Translations under genes and position numbers: made by a program | Notes under the pieces: model-generated | Database searches by the model: none | What the model saw: the letters and a program-made list of their open reading frames with translations, nothing else | Told to the model about the DNA's origin: nothing | Assembly: GCA_036523395.1 (NCBI GenBank) | Contig: DATDEH010000109.1 | Location: 1-64,000 of the forward strand | Direction: 5' to 3' | Source: Candidatus Limnocylindria bacterium | GTDB lineage: Bacteria > Chloroflexota > Limnocylindria > P2-11E | DNA length: 64,000 nucleotides | Shown here: positions 42,149 through 51,984 of the stretch, one piece after another | Layout: the number at the start of each line of letters is the position of its first letter | Position numbering within the stretch: the first letter of the stretch is position 1

Positions 42149-43180
42149 ACGGCCGCACGACGCTCCATTCACGATGTCGCGCGCCTCGCCGGGGTGCATC
42201 CTTCGACCGTTTCGCGTGCGCTGCACCGCGCCGATCTGCCACTGCGTGCCGAGACGCGGCGCAAGGTGCTGGCCGCGGTGGAGCGCCTCGAGTACCGACC
42301 GTCGGCCATCGCGCGCGGCCTCCGGCTCCAGCGCACGCACGCGCTCGGCATGCTCGTGCCGGACATAACGAATCCCTTCTTCCCGCCGATCATCCGCGGC
42401 GCCGAGGAGGCCGCGCGCGAGCACGGCTACGAGCTCGTCTTGTGCAATACCGACGACTCCCCGGAGCGCGAGACCGCGTCGCTTCGGATGCTCCGCGAGC
42501 ATCAGGCTGACGGCCTCCTCATGGCGACGAGCCGCATGGCCGACGCGACCGTCGCCGCGCTCCGCCGCGAGCGCTTCCCGTTCGTCCTCGTGAACCGCGG
42601 CTCGCGCATCCCGGCGGACCTTTCCGTGGAGGTCGACAACGCGCGCGCCGCCGAGGCCGTGATCGCGCACCTGACGAGCCTCGGCCACCGGAGGATCGCG
42701 CACATCGCGGGACCGCTGAGCACGACCACCGGCGCGGAGCGCGCGGGGGGCTACCGCGAAGCGATGAAGGCGCGCGGGCTGCCGACGGACTCCTCGCTGC
42801 TCGCGGAGGCCGATGCCTATTCCGAGCCGTCGGGCTATGAAGCGGCATCGCGCCTCCTGCGCGTGTCGCCGACCGCGATCTTCGCCGCGAACGACCTCCT
42901 CGTCATCGGCGCACTCCGTGCCGCACGCGACGCGGGGTTGCGCATCCCGCAGGACATCTCGCTCGTCGGCGTCAACGACATCCCGCTCGTCGGGCTGATC
43001 GACCCGCCACTCACGACCGTCCGTGTGCCGCAGTGGGATATGGGCCAGATCGCCGCCGGCATGCTCATCGCGGTGCTTGAGAACAAGCCGGTCGCGCGCC
43101 GGCACGTCGTGCTCGATACCACGCTCGTGATCCGTGGGTCGACTTCCGTGCCGTCCGGCGCTCGGGAGAGCACAGCGTGA
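42149..43180 (+). CDS. LacI-family transcription regulator 2 (start codon uncertain)
   Basis: The helix-turn-helix SIHDVARLAGVHPSTVSRALHRA and ligand domain (LGMLVPDITNPFFPPIIRG, VGVNDIPLVGLIDPPLTTV) are clear. The first canonical start, GTG 42194, falls inside the helix-turn-helix, so translation must begin upstream. GGGGAGG (42134-42140) lies 8 nt before ACG 42149, the best position, but ACG is a very rare start. About 343 residues. The gene overlaps the ABC ATPase (GTGA) and heads the operon. Confidence 0.85.
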   Translation, partial: TAARRSIHDVARLAGVHPSTVSRALHRADLPLRAETRRKVLAAVERLEYRPSAIARGLRLQRTHALGMLVPDITNPFFPPIIRGAEEAAREHGYELVLCNTDDSPERETASLRMLREHQADGLLMATSRMADATVAALRRERFPFVLVNRGSRIPADLSVEVDNARAAEAVIAHLTSLGHRRIAHIAGPLSTTTGAERAGGYREAMKARGLPTDSSLLAEADAYSEPSGYEAASRLLRVSPTAIFAANDLLVIGALRAARDAGLRIPQDISLVGVNDIPLVGLIDPPLTTVRVPQWDMGQIAAGMLIAVLENKPVARRHVVLDTTLVIRGSTSVPSGARESTA

Positions 43181-43947
43181 GCGCGCAGACCGCGCGGATC
43201 TCGGTGGAGCGCGCGACGAAGCGATTCAGCTCGGGCGGCCTCACCGTCTTCGACGGACTCGACCTCGCCGTGCGCGACAAGGAGGCCCTCTGCATCCTCG
43301 GTCCCTCGGGCTGTGGCAAGACCACGCTCCTACGGAGCATGCACGGCCTCATCCCGCTCGACGGTGGCCGCATCCTGATCGATGACGCCGTGGTGAGCGC
43401 GCCGCGCCGGAACGTCGCGATGGTGTTCCAGCATTTCGGGCTCATGCCCTGGAAGCGCGTGCGCGAGAACGTGGCGTACGGGCTCGAGCTCGCCGGCCTG
43501 CCGAAGGCGACCATCGACGAACGGGTCGAGCGCAACATCGAGATGGTCGGGCTGCGCGGCTTCGAGAGGTCGTACCCGAACCAGCTCTCGGGCGGGATGC
43601 AGCAGCGCGCGGGCCTTGCACGCGCGCTCGCGCTCGAACCGGACATCCTCCTCATGGACGAGCCCTTCGGCTCGCTCGACGCCCTCACGCGCGAGATCCT
43701 GCAGGACGAGCTGCTGCGCATCTACCAACTCGCGCCGCGGACGATGGTCTTCATCACGCACTCCATCGAAGAGGCGATCGCGATGGGCGATCGCATCCTG
43801 GTCCTGTCCTCGCGGCCCGCGCGCGTTCGGGAGCTCCTGCAGGTCGACATCCCGCGGCCGCGCACCGTCGAGAGCGTCATCGCGCACCCTCGCTTCGTGC
43901 CGCTCCGCGACCACTGCTGGCGCCTCCTTCGAGAGCGGGCGGCATGA
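43177..43947 (+). CDS. ABC transporter ATPase, NitT/TauT (SsuB) type
   Basis: 256 residues. Walker A GPSGCGKTTLLRS, signature LSGGMQQRAGLARAL, Walker B ILLMDEPFGSLDALTR and the switch His in VFITHSIEEA are all present. The early Q-loop AMVFQHFGLMPWKRV matches nitrate/sulfonate/taurine-type importers. Overlaps lacI upstream and the permease downstream. Confidence 0.92.
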   Translation: MSAQTARISVERATKRFSSGGLTVFDGLDLAVRDKEALCILGPSGCGKTTLLRSMHGLIPLDGGRILIDDAVVSAPRRNVAMVFQHFGLMPWKRVRENVAYGLELAGLPKATIDERVERNIEMVGLRGFERSYPNQLSGGMQQRAGLARALALEPDILLMDEPFGSLDALTREILQDELLRIYQLAPRTMVFITHSIEEAIAMGDRILVLSSRPARVRELLQVDIPRPRTVESVIAHPRFVPLRDHCWRLLRERAA

Positions 43948-44774
43948 CCTTCCATCAGGTCGGGGTCGAGGTCGAGGAGCAGCGCACATCAGTTGCGCGT
44001 GCCAGCCGCTGGCGCCGGCTGCGTCCTGGGGATTGGGCGGTGCGTCTTGGCGCGATCGCGGTGATCCTCGGGGTTTGGGAGTTCTACGGGCCGACGCTCA
44101 ACAAGCTCATCCTGCGTCCGCCGTCGGACATCTTCCGCGCGTTCTTCGAGCTGGTCGCGAACGGCGAGCTCGCGGAGGCGATGGGGCAGAGCTTTCGTGA
44201 GCTGTTCGGCGGCCTGGCGGTGGCCTTGGTGCTCGGGCTCGTCCTCGGCATCGCGTCGGGCCGCTGGCGCTTCGTCTACAACGCCATCGATCCGCTCGTG
44301 TCGGCGCTTTACTCCGTACCGGCCGTCGCGCTCGTGCCGCTCATCGCGGTCGCGTTCAAGTCGATCGGCGACCCGCCTCGCATCGCAACGGTCGCGCTCT
44401 TCGCGATCTTCCCGATCCTCATCAATACGCAGCAGGGCGTGCGCAACGTAGACCGCGAGCTGCTTGAGGTGGCGCGTTCGTTCAACACCAGCGAGCGACG
44501 TTTGTGGACCGACGTGATCATCCCTTCCGCGACGCCGTACGTGCTGGCAGGGGTCCGGCTCGCGATCGGCCGCGGACTGATCGGCATGATCGTCGCCGAG
44601 TTCTTCATCGGCCTCGTCGGGCTTGGCTATCTGATCATCTCGTACGAGAACGTCTTCCGCATCGATCGCATGTTCGTGCCGGTCATCGTCGTCGCGGCGA
44701 TGGGCGTTCTGATGATGGGTTTCGTGCAGTGGCTCGAGGGTCGCATCGCACCGTGGTTGAGGAAAGAGCAATGA
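43944..44774 (+). CDS. ABC transporter permease, NitT/TauT type
   Basis: 276 residues with six hydrophobic helices and the EAA-type coupling loop around DRELLEVARSFNTSERRLWTDVIIPSATPYVLAGVRLA. The start ATG overlaps the ATPase stop. It forms the membrane channel with the ATPase before it and the binding protein after it. Confidence 0.9.
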   Translation: MTFHQVGVEVEEQRTSVARASRWRRLRPGDWAVRLGAIAVILGVWEFYGPTLNKLILRPPSDIFRAFFELVANGELAEAMGQSFRELFGGLAVALVLGLVLGIASGRWRFVYNAIDPLVSALYSVPAVALVPLIAVAFKSIGDPPRIATVALFAIFPILINTQQGVRNVDRELLEVARSFNTSERRLWTDVIIPSATPYVLAGVRLAIGRGLIGMIVAEFFIGLVGLGYLIISYENVFRIDRMFVPVIVVAAMGVLMMGFVQWLEGRIAPWLRKEQ

Positions 44775-44788
44775 AAGGGAGGTCGAAG

Positions 44789-45880
44789 ATGCTCGCGCGT
44801 GCCTTTGGGGCGATCGGTCTTGGTCTGGTGACAGTGCTCACCGCCTGCGGGGGTGGAGGTGGTGGGACCGGCGGCGCAGCGACCGCAAGCACAGCGGCGA
44901 CAGCCGCGGCAGCGACGGCGACGGCGGCACCGAGAGCTACGTGCGCCGCGAAGAAGATCACCATCGCGGTGCCCGTCACGCCGCCGAACGTCGTCCATCT
45001 CACTCCGTACGTCGCGGACGCGTTCGGGTACTTCAAGGACGAGAACCTTACGGTCGAGCTCGTGCGTTTCGACGGCGGCGTGGGTTCGCTTCGCGCGTCG
45101 GCCTCGGGCGCCATCGACCTCGCGGGCTCGTCAGCTGAGCCGGTGGTCGACGCGATCGCCAACGGCGCCGACGTGAAGATCATCTACACCTACGCGCCCA
45201 ACGTGGACGTGTCCTTTGCCGTTGGCCCGGGAATCAAGACGATGGCCGACCTCAAGGGTAAGAAGATGGGCGTCCAGGAGCCGGGCGGCTTCGCGGACGT
45301 CATGACGCGCATCGTGCTGAAGAAGGCGGGCATCGATGCGAAGGACGTCACCTTCGTGACGACGACGACCGCCGGCCGGGTGCAGGCGCTGGCGACGGGC
45401 ACCACGGACACGGCGGTGCTGCACATCGACCAGGTGAAGACCGTGCAGAAGCAGACACCGACGATCACCGTGCTCGCGAACATGTGGGAGATCCTCACGG
45501 ACTACCAGTACTCGGTCTACCTCGTTCCGACGCAGGTGCTCAAGGACGACGCCGCCACGCCGGAGTGCATCATCCGCGCGCTCATGAAGGCGAATCGAGC
45601 GATGTACGACCCGGCCAACCGCCAGAAGGTCATCGACATCGGCGTGACCCAGACCAAGGAGGCCGCCGACGTGGTGGCGGAGACCTTCGACCTGCTCGTG
45701 AAGGCGAGGGCCTGGCCGCAGAACGAGGGCCTGCTGAAGGCGAACATCGAAGGCACGATCAAGAGTGAGAAGGACTTCGGCAAGATCACGAAAGACCTGA
45801 AGTTCGAGGACGTCACTGACCTGGCCATCGTCAAGAAGGTCGTGGATCAGCTCGGACGCGTGGCGAACTTCCCGTACTGA
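44789..45880 (+). CDS. Substrate-binding lipoprotein, NMT1/TauA type
   Basis: 363 residues. ATG 44789 is preferred to ATG 44771 because GGGAGG (44777-44782) lies just before it. A lipobox VLTAC (Cys20) follows a hydrophobic signal, then an Ala/Thr linker, then the NMT1/SsuA-like fold (AVPVTPPNVVHLTPYVADAFGYFKDENLTVELV). The mature protein would be anchored outside the membrane and captures an unknown small organic or anionic ligand. Confidence 0.88.
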   Translation: MLARAFGAIGLGLVTVLTACGGGGGGTGGAATASTAATAAAATATAAPRATCAAKKITIAVPVTPPNVVHLTPYVADAFGYFKDENLTVELVRFDGGVGSLRASASGAIDLAGSSAEPVVDAIANGADVKIIYTYAPNVDVSFAVGPGIKTMADLKGKKMGVQEPGGFADVMTRIVLKKAGIDAKDVTFVTTTTAGRVQALATGTTDTAVLHIDQVKTVQKQTPTITVLANMWEILTDYQYSVYLVPTQVLKDDAATPECIIRALMKANRAMYDPANRQKVIDIGVTQTKEAADVVAETFDLLVKARAWPQNEGLLKANIEGTIKSEKDFGKITKDLKFEDVTDLAIVKKVVDQLGRVANFPY

Positions 45881-45892
45881 GGAACCGCAGAG

Positions 45893-46654
45893 ATGAAGCT
45901 CGTCGACCTGACCCAGCCGTGGGGCGATCGGATGCCGACATGGCCGCAGTTCGAGGCGATCCAGGTGACGGACATCACGACGCACCATCGCGACGGCAAG
46001 AGCACCGTGCTCGTGCGTACGAACATGCACACCGGCACGCACATCGACGCGCCGATCCATTACTGGCCGACGGGCAAGCATCTGGGCGAGATCCCCATCG
46101 GTGACCTCTATGGGACAGGCTTGGTGATCGACCTGCGACCGATCACCAAGCCCTGGTCCTACTACTCGCTGAAGGACGTTCTCGCGTGCGTCCCGAAAGG
46201 GGAGCAGATCCGCGAGGGAGACGTCGTCATCCTCTACACCGGGTGGGACCGCTACAACTGGACCAAGCCGACCCGCGACGACGTCGCGTACTTCGATCGG
46301 CACCCCGGCCCGCAGCCTGAGGTCTGTGACTACCTGGTCGAGAAGAAGATCCGCTGGTTCGGTGGCGACCTCGCGTCGATGGATCACTCACTGCACGTCC
46401 GCGTGCGCTACTTCCGTCCGGATCTCGTCAAGGAATACGAGGCGCAGACCGGCAAACCCATCGACGAGACGCTGCCGATGAAGGATTTCGAGCACGTCCA
46501 CTACCACATGGCGAAGGCGAACATCCCGATGCTGGAGAACCTCGGTGGCGAGCTCGCCGAAGTGGCTGGCAAGCGCGTCGACATCGGCGCTTTCCCGTGG
46601 CGGTGGGTCGGCGGCGAAGGCTGCATCTGCCGCGTCGTGGCGTTCCAGCCATGA
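45893..46654 (+). CDS. Cyclase-family (kynurenine formamidase-like) hydrolase
   Basis: 253 residues. The metal-binding signature HTGTHIDAPIHY (HxGTHxDxPxH) is clear near residue 44, with GDVVILYTGWDRY and WFGGDLASMDHSLH later. The family hydrolyses amides or ring bonds in formylkynurenine, isatin and related compounds. Its place right after an importer suggests ring opening of the imported compound. ATG 45893 lies 12 nt after the binding-protein gene. Confidence 0.82.
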   Translation: MKLVDLTQPWGDRMPTWPQFEAIQVTDITTHHRDGKSTVLVRTNMHTGTHIDAPIHYWPTGKHLGEIPIGDLYGTGLVIDLRPITKPWSYYSLKDVLACVPKGEQIREGDVVILYTGWDRYNWTKPTRDDVAYFDRHPGPQPEVCDYLVEKKIRWFGGDLASMDHSLHVRVRYFRPDLVKEYEAQTGKPIDETLPMKDFEHVHYHMAKANIPMLENLGGELAEVAGKRVDIGAFPWRWVGGEGCICRVVAFQP

Positions 46655-47742
46655 GCGCGGTCGGAACGACGAGCCCCCCGAAGACCGCGACGATGCAGGC
46701 GCTCGTCCTCACCGCCCCGCACGAGTTCGAGATCCGGGATGAGGTTGCGATCCCGCGCCCGGGATCGAACGAGGTGCTCGCGCGCGTGCGCGCGATCGCC
46801 ATCTGCGGCACCGATGCCGAGATCGTCGATGGCACCTTCAAGGGACGCTGGCCACGCGCGTATCCATTCATCCCGGGCCACGAGTGGTCCGGAGAGGTCG
46901 TTGAGGCGGGCGAGATCGCGATGGGCTACGGATTCGTACCCGGGACACGCGTCGCGGGCACGAGCCACTCCGGCTGCGGCTACTGCCGGATGTGCCGCAC
47001 CGGTCGCTACAACCTGTGCTTCAACTACGGCCGGGAGGATCTCGGTCATCGGCAATATGGCCACTACACGCAGGGCGCGTACGCGACCTACGTCGTTCAC
47101 ACCATCAAGAGCGTCTTCCCGATCCCCGATTCGATGCCCTTCGACGTCGCTGCGCTCTGCGACACGGCGTCGATCGCGCTGCACTCGGTGAAGCGGCCGG
47201 GCATCAATCCGGGCGACATCTACATCGCGGTCGGCTCAGGGGGCATGGGGATCCTCACCGCCATGTGTGCACGGGCGCTCGGTGCCGCCCGCTGCATCGT
47301 CGTGGGCGGCGGGAAGCGCCTGGGTCGCGCGAAGGAGCTCGGCTTCGAGACGGTCGACTACCACGACGGCGATCCGGTCGCGCGGGTGCGTGAGATGACG
47401 GGCGGCATCGGTGCCGACGTCGCGGCGGACTCGGCGGGGACCAAGGACTCCGTGGGACAGGCGATCCGCATGGTCCGCAAGGGCGGGCGCGTCGCGTTCA
47501 CGGGGATCCCGAAGGAGGCCTCCTCGATCGATTTCCAGAAGATCGTGCTGGAGGAGATCGACCTCTACGGAGTCCGCGCCAATCGCAACACGATGGAAGA
47601 GGTCATCCCGCTGATGGCGGACGGTCGCATACCCGCCGGGAAGCTGATCACGCACCACTTCCCGCTAAGTGGGTTCCGCGAGGCGCTGCGCACGTTCAAC
47701 GAACGCGTCGACGGCGCGCTCAAGGTGATCGTCGAACCGTGA
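46651..47742 (+). CDS. Zinc-dependent alcohol dehydrogenase (MDR) 1
   Basis: 363 residues. Catalytic zinc ligands lie in AICGTDAEIVDG and PGHEWSGEV. A structural zinc cluster CGYCRMCRTGRYNLC and the NAD-binding GSGGMGIL follow. The enzyme oxidises an alcohol or polyol to the ketone or aldehyde. ATG 46651 overlaps the cyclase stop; the stop overlaps the next GTG. Confidence 0.87.
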   Translation: MSAVGTTSPPKTATMQALVLTAPHEFEIRDEVAIPRPGSNEVLARVRAIAICGTDAEIVDGTFKGRWPRAYPFIPGHEWSGEVVEAGEIAMGYGFVPGTRVAGTSHSGCGYCRMCRTGRYNLCFNYGREDLGHRQYGHYTQGAYATYVVHTIKSVFPIPDSMPFDVAALCDTASIALHSVKRPGINPGDIYIAVGSGGMGILTAMCARALGAARCIVVGGGKRLGRAKELGFETVDYHDGDPVARVREMTGGIGADVAADSAGTKDSVGQAIRMVRKGGRVAFTGIPKEASSIDFQKIVLEEIDLYGVRANRNTMEEVIPLMADGRIPAGKLITHHFPLSGFREALRTFNERVDGALKVIVEP

Positions 47743-48785
47743 GCCTCCCGCCGCGCATGCGCGCCGTGATCTTCGAGCGCCCGGGGGCGTTCGTTGTCGG
47801 CGATGTCGCCACACCGCGGCCGGCGCGCGGTGAGGCTCTGGTCCGGGTCCGCTCGTCGATGGTGTGCGCCACCGATCAGAAGATCCTCGCCGGCAGATTC
47901 CCAGCGACGCGCTTTCCGCATGTGCCCGGACACGAGTTCAGCGGCGAGGTCGTCGCGACGGGTGAAGGTGTGACCACCGCCCCGGGAGCCCGCGTCGGGG
48001 TCGAAGTGCATGTCGGGTGCGGGACGTGCGATCGCTGCCGCGAAGGCATGTACACGCTGTGCCTCAACTACGGCAAACGCGACACCGGACACGCGCACAT
48101 CGGCTTCACGACCGGCGGTGGCCTGGCTGAGTACGCCGCGGTTCCGGTCGCGGCTCTGCACGCACTGCCCGACGGCATGTCGTTCGACGACGGCGCGTGG
48201 ACGGACAACCTCGGCATCGCGCTCTGGGCGCTCGAGCGCGGCCGCCTCGCCGCGGGCGAGCGCGTCGTCGTCTTCGGGCCCGGCGCGATCGGTCTCTGCG
48301 CGGCGCAGCTCGCGCGCGCACTGGGTGCGGGAGCCGTTCAACTGGTCGGGCGCGGCGAGCGGCTCGGGCGGGTGAGCGATCTCGTCGACGCGGTGGTCGA
48401 CGTGGCGGACGTCGAAAGCCTGAGGGGGAGCGCGGACCTGGTCGTGGAGTTCGCGGGGACCGCCGACGCCGCGCGCGCCGCGATCCTCACCGCGCGCCGC
48501 GGCGGCCGCGTGGTCCTCGGGGGATCGACCGGCGTCGGCACCGAGCTCTCGGGCGTCGATCTCTCGACGATCGTCCGCGGCAACATCGACGTGCTCGGCT
48601 CGCTCGCGAATCCGAAGGGTGTATCGGGCCGCGCGCTCACGCTCCTTGCCCGCGGCCAGGTGGACGTGAAGCGGCTGGTCACCCATCACTTCCCGCTCGA
48701 GCGCTTCAGTGATGCGTGGACGACGTTCACCGAGCGCAGAGATGGCGCGATCCGCGTGATGCTGCATCCGGTGGAGGGCGACTGA
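47739..48785 (+). CDS. Zinc-dependent alcohol dehydrogenase (MDR) 2
   Basis: 348 residues. VCATDQKILAG and PGHEFSGEVVATG carry catalytic zinc ligands; CGTCDRCREGMYTLC is the structural cluster and FGPGAIGLC the NAD-binding turn. It is a diverged relative of the preceding dehydrogenase and presumably acts in the same route, perhaps on another hydroxyl or stereoisomer. GTG start. Confidence 0.86.
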   Translation: MSLPPRMRAVIFERPGAFVVGDVATPRPARGEALVRVRSSMVCATDQKILAGRFPATRFPHVPGHEFSGEVVATGEGVTTAPGARVGVEVHVGCGTCDRCREGMYTLCLNYGKRDTGHAHIGFTTGGGLAEYAAVPVAALHALPDGMSFDDGAWTDNLGIALWALERGRLAAGERVVVFGPGAIGLCAAQLARALGAGAVQLVGRGERLGRVSDLVDAVVDVADVESLRGSADLVVEFAGTADAARAAILTARRGGRVVLGGSTGVGTELSGVDLSTIVRGNIDVLGSLANPKGVSGRALTLLARGQVDVKRLVTHHFPLERFSDAWTTFTERRDGAIRVMLHPVEGD

Positions 48786-49747
48786 TGGAGAGACCGACCG
48801 CGCTCGATCTCTATCGCGTGATGCGACGCATCCGCGACTTCGAGGAGCGAGCCACCGTGCTATTCGGCGAGGGCAAGCTCTGGGGCACGATCCACTCGTA
48901 CGCCGGCGAGGAAGGCATCGCCGCCGGCGTGTGCGCGCACCTGCGCGACGACGACTGGATCACCAGCACGCACCGCGGACACGGACACTGCATCGCGAAG
49001 GGCGCCGACCTGGGCCGCATGTACGCGGAGCTGCTCGGACGCGAGACCGGGTACTGCCGCGGGCGCGGCGGGTCGATGCACATCGCCGATACCTCGAAGG
49101 GGAATCTCGGTGCGAACGGCATCGTCGGCGGTGGCATCCCCATCGCGACGGGCGCCGCACTGACGGCGAAGCAGCTCGGCACCGATCAAGTCGCGGTGTC
49201 GTTCTTCGGCGACGGCGCCGCCAATCAGGGCGCGTTCCATGAATCCGCGAACCTGGCCTCCATCTGGAAGCTGCCGGTGATCTACGTCTGTGAGAACAAC
49301 CAATATGCGGAGAGCCTTCCGGTGAAGAACGCATTCGCGATCGACGACATCAGTAGCCGCGCCGGCGGCTACGGCATGCCCGGGGTCCGCGTGAACGGCC
49401 GCGACGTGCGCGCGGTCTATGACGCAGCGGGTGAGCTGATCGCGCGGGCGCGCCGCGGAGAAGGTCCGGCCTTCCTCGTCGCGGACACCTACCGACACGA
49501 AGGGCACTACTACGGCGACCCGCGGAAGTACCAGTCAAAGGACGAGATCGAAGGGTGGAAGACGCGCTTCGATCCGCTCGTCGACACGCGCGCCTGGATC
49601 ACCGAAGCGAAGCTCGCGACGGCGGCGGAGCTCGACGCCATCGATGCCGAGGTGATCGAGGAAGCGAAGCGCGCGGTGGCCTGGGCCGAGGCGGGCCCGC
49701 CTGCGTCCCCGATCTCGCTGCCGGGGGACGTATATGCAAGCTACTGA
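48785..49747 (+). CDS. 2-oxoacid (acetoin/pyruvate-type) dehydrogenase E1 alpha
   Basis: 320 residues. The ThDP motif reads [32 protein letters not shown], with the E1-alpha phosphorylation-loop-like [15 protein letters not shown] later. Overall length and motifs match AcoA/PdhA. The ATG overlaps the previous stop and the end overlaps E1 beta by 14 bp. Confidence 0.9.
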   Translation: MERPTALDLYRVMRRIRDFEERATVLFGEGKLWGTIHSYAGEEGIAAGVCAHLRDDDWITSTHRGHGHCIAKGADLGRMYAELLGRETGYCRGRGGSMHIADTSKGNLGANGIVGGGIPIATGAALTAKQLGTDQVAVSFFGDGAANQGAFHESANLASIWKLPVIYVCENNQYAESLPVKNAFAIDDISSRAGGYGMPGVRVNGRDVRAVYDAAGELIARARRGEGPAFLVADTYRHEGHYYGDPRKYQSKDEIEGWKTRFDPLVDTRAWITEAKLATAAELDAIDAEVIEEAKRAVAWAEAGPPASPISLPGDVYASY

Positions 49748-50747
49748 GGCCCATCCGCAGATGACGGGGGCGACGCGCGAGATGTTCTACAACGAGGCGC
49801 TCGGTGAGGCGCTCCGCCTCGAGATGGAGCGCGACGAGCGCGTGATCGTGCTGGGCGAGGACATCGCCGAGCACGGCGGCGCCTTCCAGGTGACGGCGGG
49901 GCTGCTCGACAAATTCGGACCCACCCGCATCCGCCAAACGCCGATCAGCGAGCTCGGGATCGTCGGCGCCGCGGTCGGCGCCGCGCTCACGGGCCTGCGG
50001 CCGGTGGTCGAGCTCATGTACGTCGACTTCTCGGGACTCGCGATGGACCAGCTCGTGAACCAGGCGGCGCAGAACCGGTTCATGTTCGGCGGCCAGGCGC
50101 GGGTGCCGATGGTCATGCGCACGCAGGGCGGATCGGGCCGCGGGAACGCGGCGCAGCACTCGAAGTCGCTCGAAGCGTGGTTCACACATGTCGCCGGCCT
50201 CAAGGTGGTGATGCCGTCGACACCGGCGGACGCGAAGGGCCTTCTCACGTCCGCGATCCGCGACGACGACCCGGTGATCTTTCTCGAGCACAAGCTCCTG
50301 TACCGCACGAAAGGCCAGGTGCCTTCCGGCGAGTACCTCGTGCCGCTTGGCAAGGCCGACGTCAAACGCGCCGGGACCGATCTCACGATCGTGACGTGGT
50401 CACGCGAGGTGCTCTTCTCGCTCGAGGCGGCCGGCAAGCTCGCGGCCGATGGGATCGAGGCGGAGGTCATCGACCTGCGAAGCCTCGTTCCCCTCGATCG
50501 CGACGCGGTCCTCGCTTCGGTCCGGAGGACGCACCGGCTGCTCGTGGTCCACGAGGCGATCAAACGGGGTGGGTACGGTGGCGAGATCGCCGCGATCGTC
50601 GCCGAGGAGGCCTTCGACGACCTTGACGCGCCACCGCGGCGACTCGCGGGCCTCGAAACTCCCATCCCGTACGCGCAGCATCTCGAGAAGACCGTCGTAC
50701 CTCAGGTCGACGACATCGTCCGCGTCGCCAAAGAGCTCGTGGCGTGA
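49734..50747 (+). CDS. 2-oxoacid (acetoin/pyruvate-type) dehydrogenase E1 beta
   Basis: 337 residues with [40 protein letters not shown] and [11 protein letters not shown] as in AcoB/PdhB. With E1 alpha it decarboxylates the 2-oxoacid (or acetoin) and passes the acyl group to E2. The next gene follows 19 nt later. Confidence 0.9.
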   Translation: MQATEAHPQMTGATREMFYNEALGEALRLEMERDERVIVLGEDIAEHGGAFQVTAGLLDKFGPTRIRQTPISELGIVGAAVGAALTGLRPVVELMYVDFSGLAMDQLVNQAAQNRFMFGGQARVPMVMRTQGGSGRGNAAQHSKSLEAWFTHVAGLKVVMPSTPADAKGLLTSAIRDDDPVIFLEHKLLYRTKGQVPSGEYLVPLGKADVKRAGTDLTIVTWSREVLFSLEAAGKLAADGIEAEVIDLRSLVPLDRDAVLASVRRTHRLLVVHEAIKRGGYGGEIAAIVAEEAFDDLDAPPRRLAGLETPIPYAQHLEKTVVPQVDDIVRVAKELVA

Positions 50748-50766
50748 CGGCCGCGACGATCCGCGC

Positions 50767-51984
50767 ATGAGCGTCACGAACGTCATCCTCCCCAAGCTCG
50801 GGCTGACCATGGACGAGGGGCGTCTCGTCGCGTGGCACAAGAAGGAGGGGGACCGCGTGGAGAAGGGCGAGGTGCTCTTCGAGGTCGAGACGGACAAAGC
50901 GAACATGGAGATCGAAGCGTCCACCTCGGGCATCGTGCGCCGCATCCTGTTGCCGGCGGACGCGAGCGCTCCAGTCGCGACCGTGATCGCCTTGATCGCG
51001 GACACGGCCGACGAGCCGTTGCCAGCTGACGCGCCGGCGGGTATTGCGGCGGAGTCTCCGCTCACTCGAAACGGCTCGCCCGCTCCTTCTAAGGACGTAA
51101 CCCCACCGCCGACGCGGGCTCGACTCTCGCTCGCGGAGACTCCGCCGCCCCCCGCCGGCGCGTCGGTGGATGGCTCCGACCGTGTCCGCAGCTCACCGGC
51201 TGCCCGGAAGCGGGCGCAGGAGCTCGGCGTCGACATCAACGGGGTGCGTGGCACGGGCCCGGGTGGACGCGTCGGTCTCGAGGATGTGGAGGCAGCCGCT
51301 GCGTCCGTCTCGACGTCGTCGGCCTCGCCCTCCGCCGCGGTGGGTGAAAAGAGGGAGCCGATCTCGCGGATGCGGCGTGCCGTGGGGGAGGCCATGACGC
51401 GGAGCGTTCGCGACGCCCCGCAGTTCTCCATCGCGCGCGATGTGGACATGACGGCGGCCAACGCGAAGCGCAAGGCCGCGGGGGTCTCGTACACGGACGT
51501 GATCGTCGCGGCCGCGGCGACGGCGCTGCGCGCTCACCCACGGCTGCGCTCGCGCTTCGACGGCGACGCCGTCGTCGTGTCCGAAAAGATCGACGTCGGC
51601 CTCGCGGTCGCGCTCGAGGCCGGCCTCATCGTTCCCGTACTGCGCGACGCGGATCGCAAGGCGCTCGGGACGCTGCGCGACGAGCGCGAGGCGCTCGAGA
51701 CCGCCGTGCGTTCGGGTCGCGCGCGCGCCGAGGCGTTCGGCGGCGCGGCGATCACCGTTTCGAATCTCGGCACGTTCGGTGTCGATCGCTTCACCGCGAT
51801 CGTCAATCCACCGGAGGCGTCGATCCTGGCCGTCGGCCGGGTCGCGGATCGAGTGATCGCCGTGAACGGCGCCCCGGCGGTACGGCCGGTGGTCTCACTC
51901 ACCCTCACCGTCGATCACCGCGTCGCCGACGGCGCCGACGCCGCGCGCTATCTCGCGGATGTCGCGAAAGGCCTGGAGACCTAG
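50767..51984 (+). CDS. 2-oxoacid dehydrogenase E2 (dihydrolipoamide acyltransferase)
   Basis: 405 residues. A lipoyl domain (FEVETDKANMEIEAS, lipoyl-Lys) is followed by an Ala/Pro linker, a peripheral-subunit-binding domain (SSPAARKRAQELGVDINGVRGTGPGGRV) and the catalytic domain ending in VDHRVADGADAARYL with the HxxxDG active site. No E3 is in the window, so the lipoamide dehydrogenase must come from elsewhere. Confidence 0.9.
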   Translation: MSVTNVILPKLGLTMDEGRLVAWHKKEGDRVEKGEVLFEVETDKANMEIEASTSGIVRRILLPADASAPVATVIALIADTADEPLPADAPAGIAAESPLTRNGSPAPSKDVTPPPTRARLSLAETPPPPAGASVDGSDRVRSSPAARKRAQELGVDINGVRGTGPGGRVGLEDVEAAAASVSTSSASPSAAVGEKREPISRMRRAVGEAMTRSVRDAPQFSIARDVDMTAANAKRKAAGVSYTDVIVAAAATALRAHPRLRSRFDGDAVVVSEKIDVGLAVALEAGLIVPVLRDADRKALGTLRDEREALETAVRSGRARAEAFGGAAITVSNLGTFGVDRFTAIVNPPEASILAVGRVADRVIAVNGAPAVRPVVSLTLTVDHRVADGADAARYLADVAKGLET

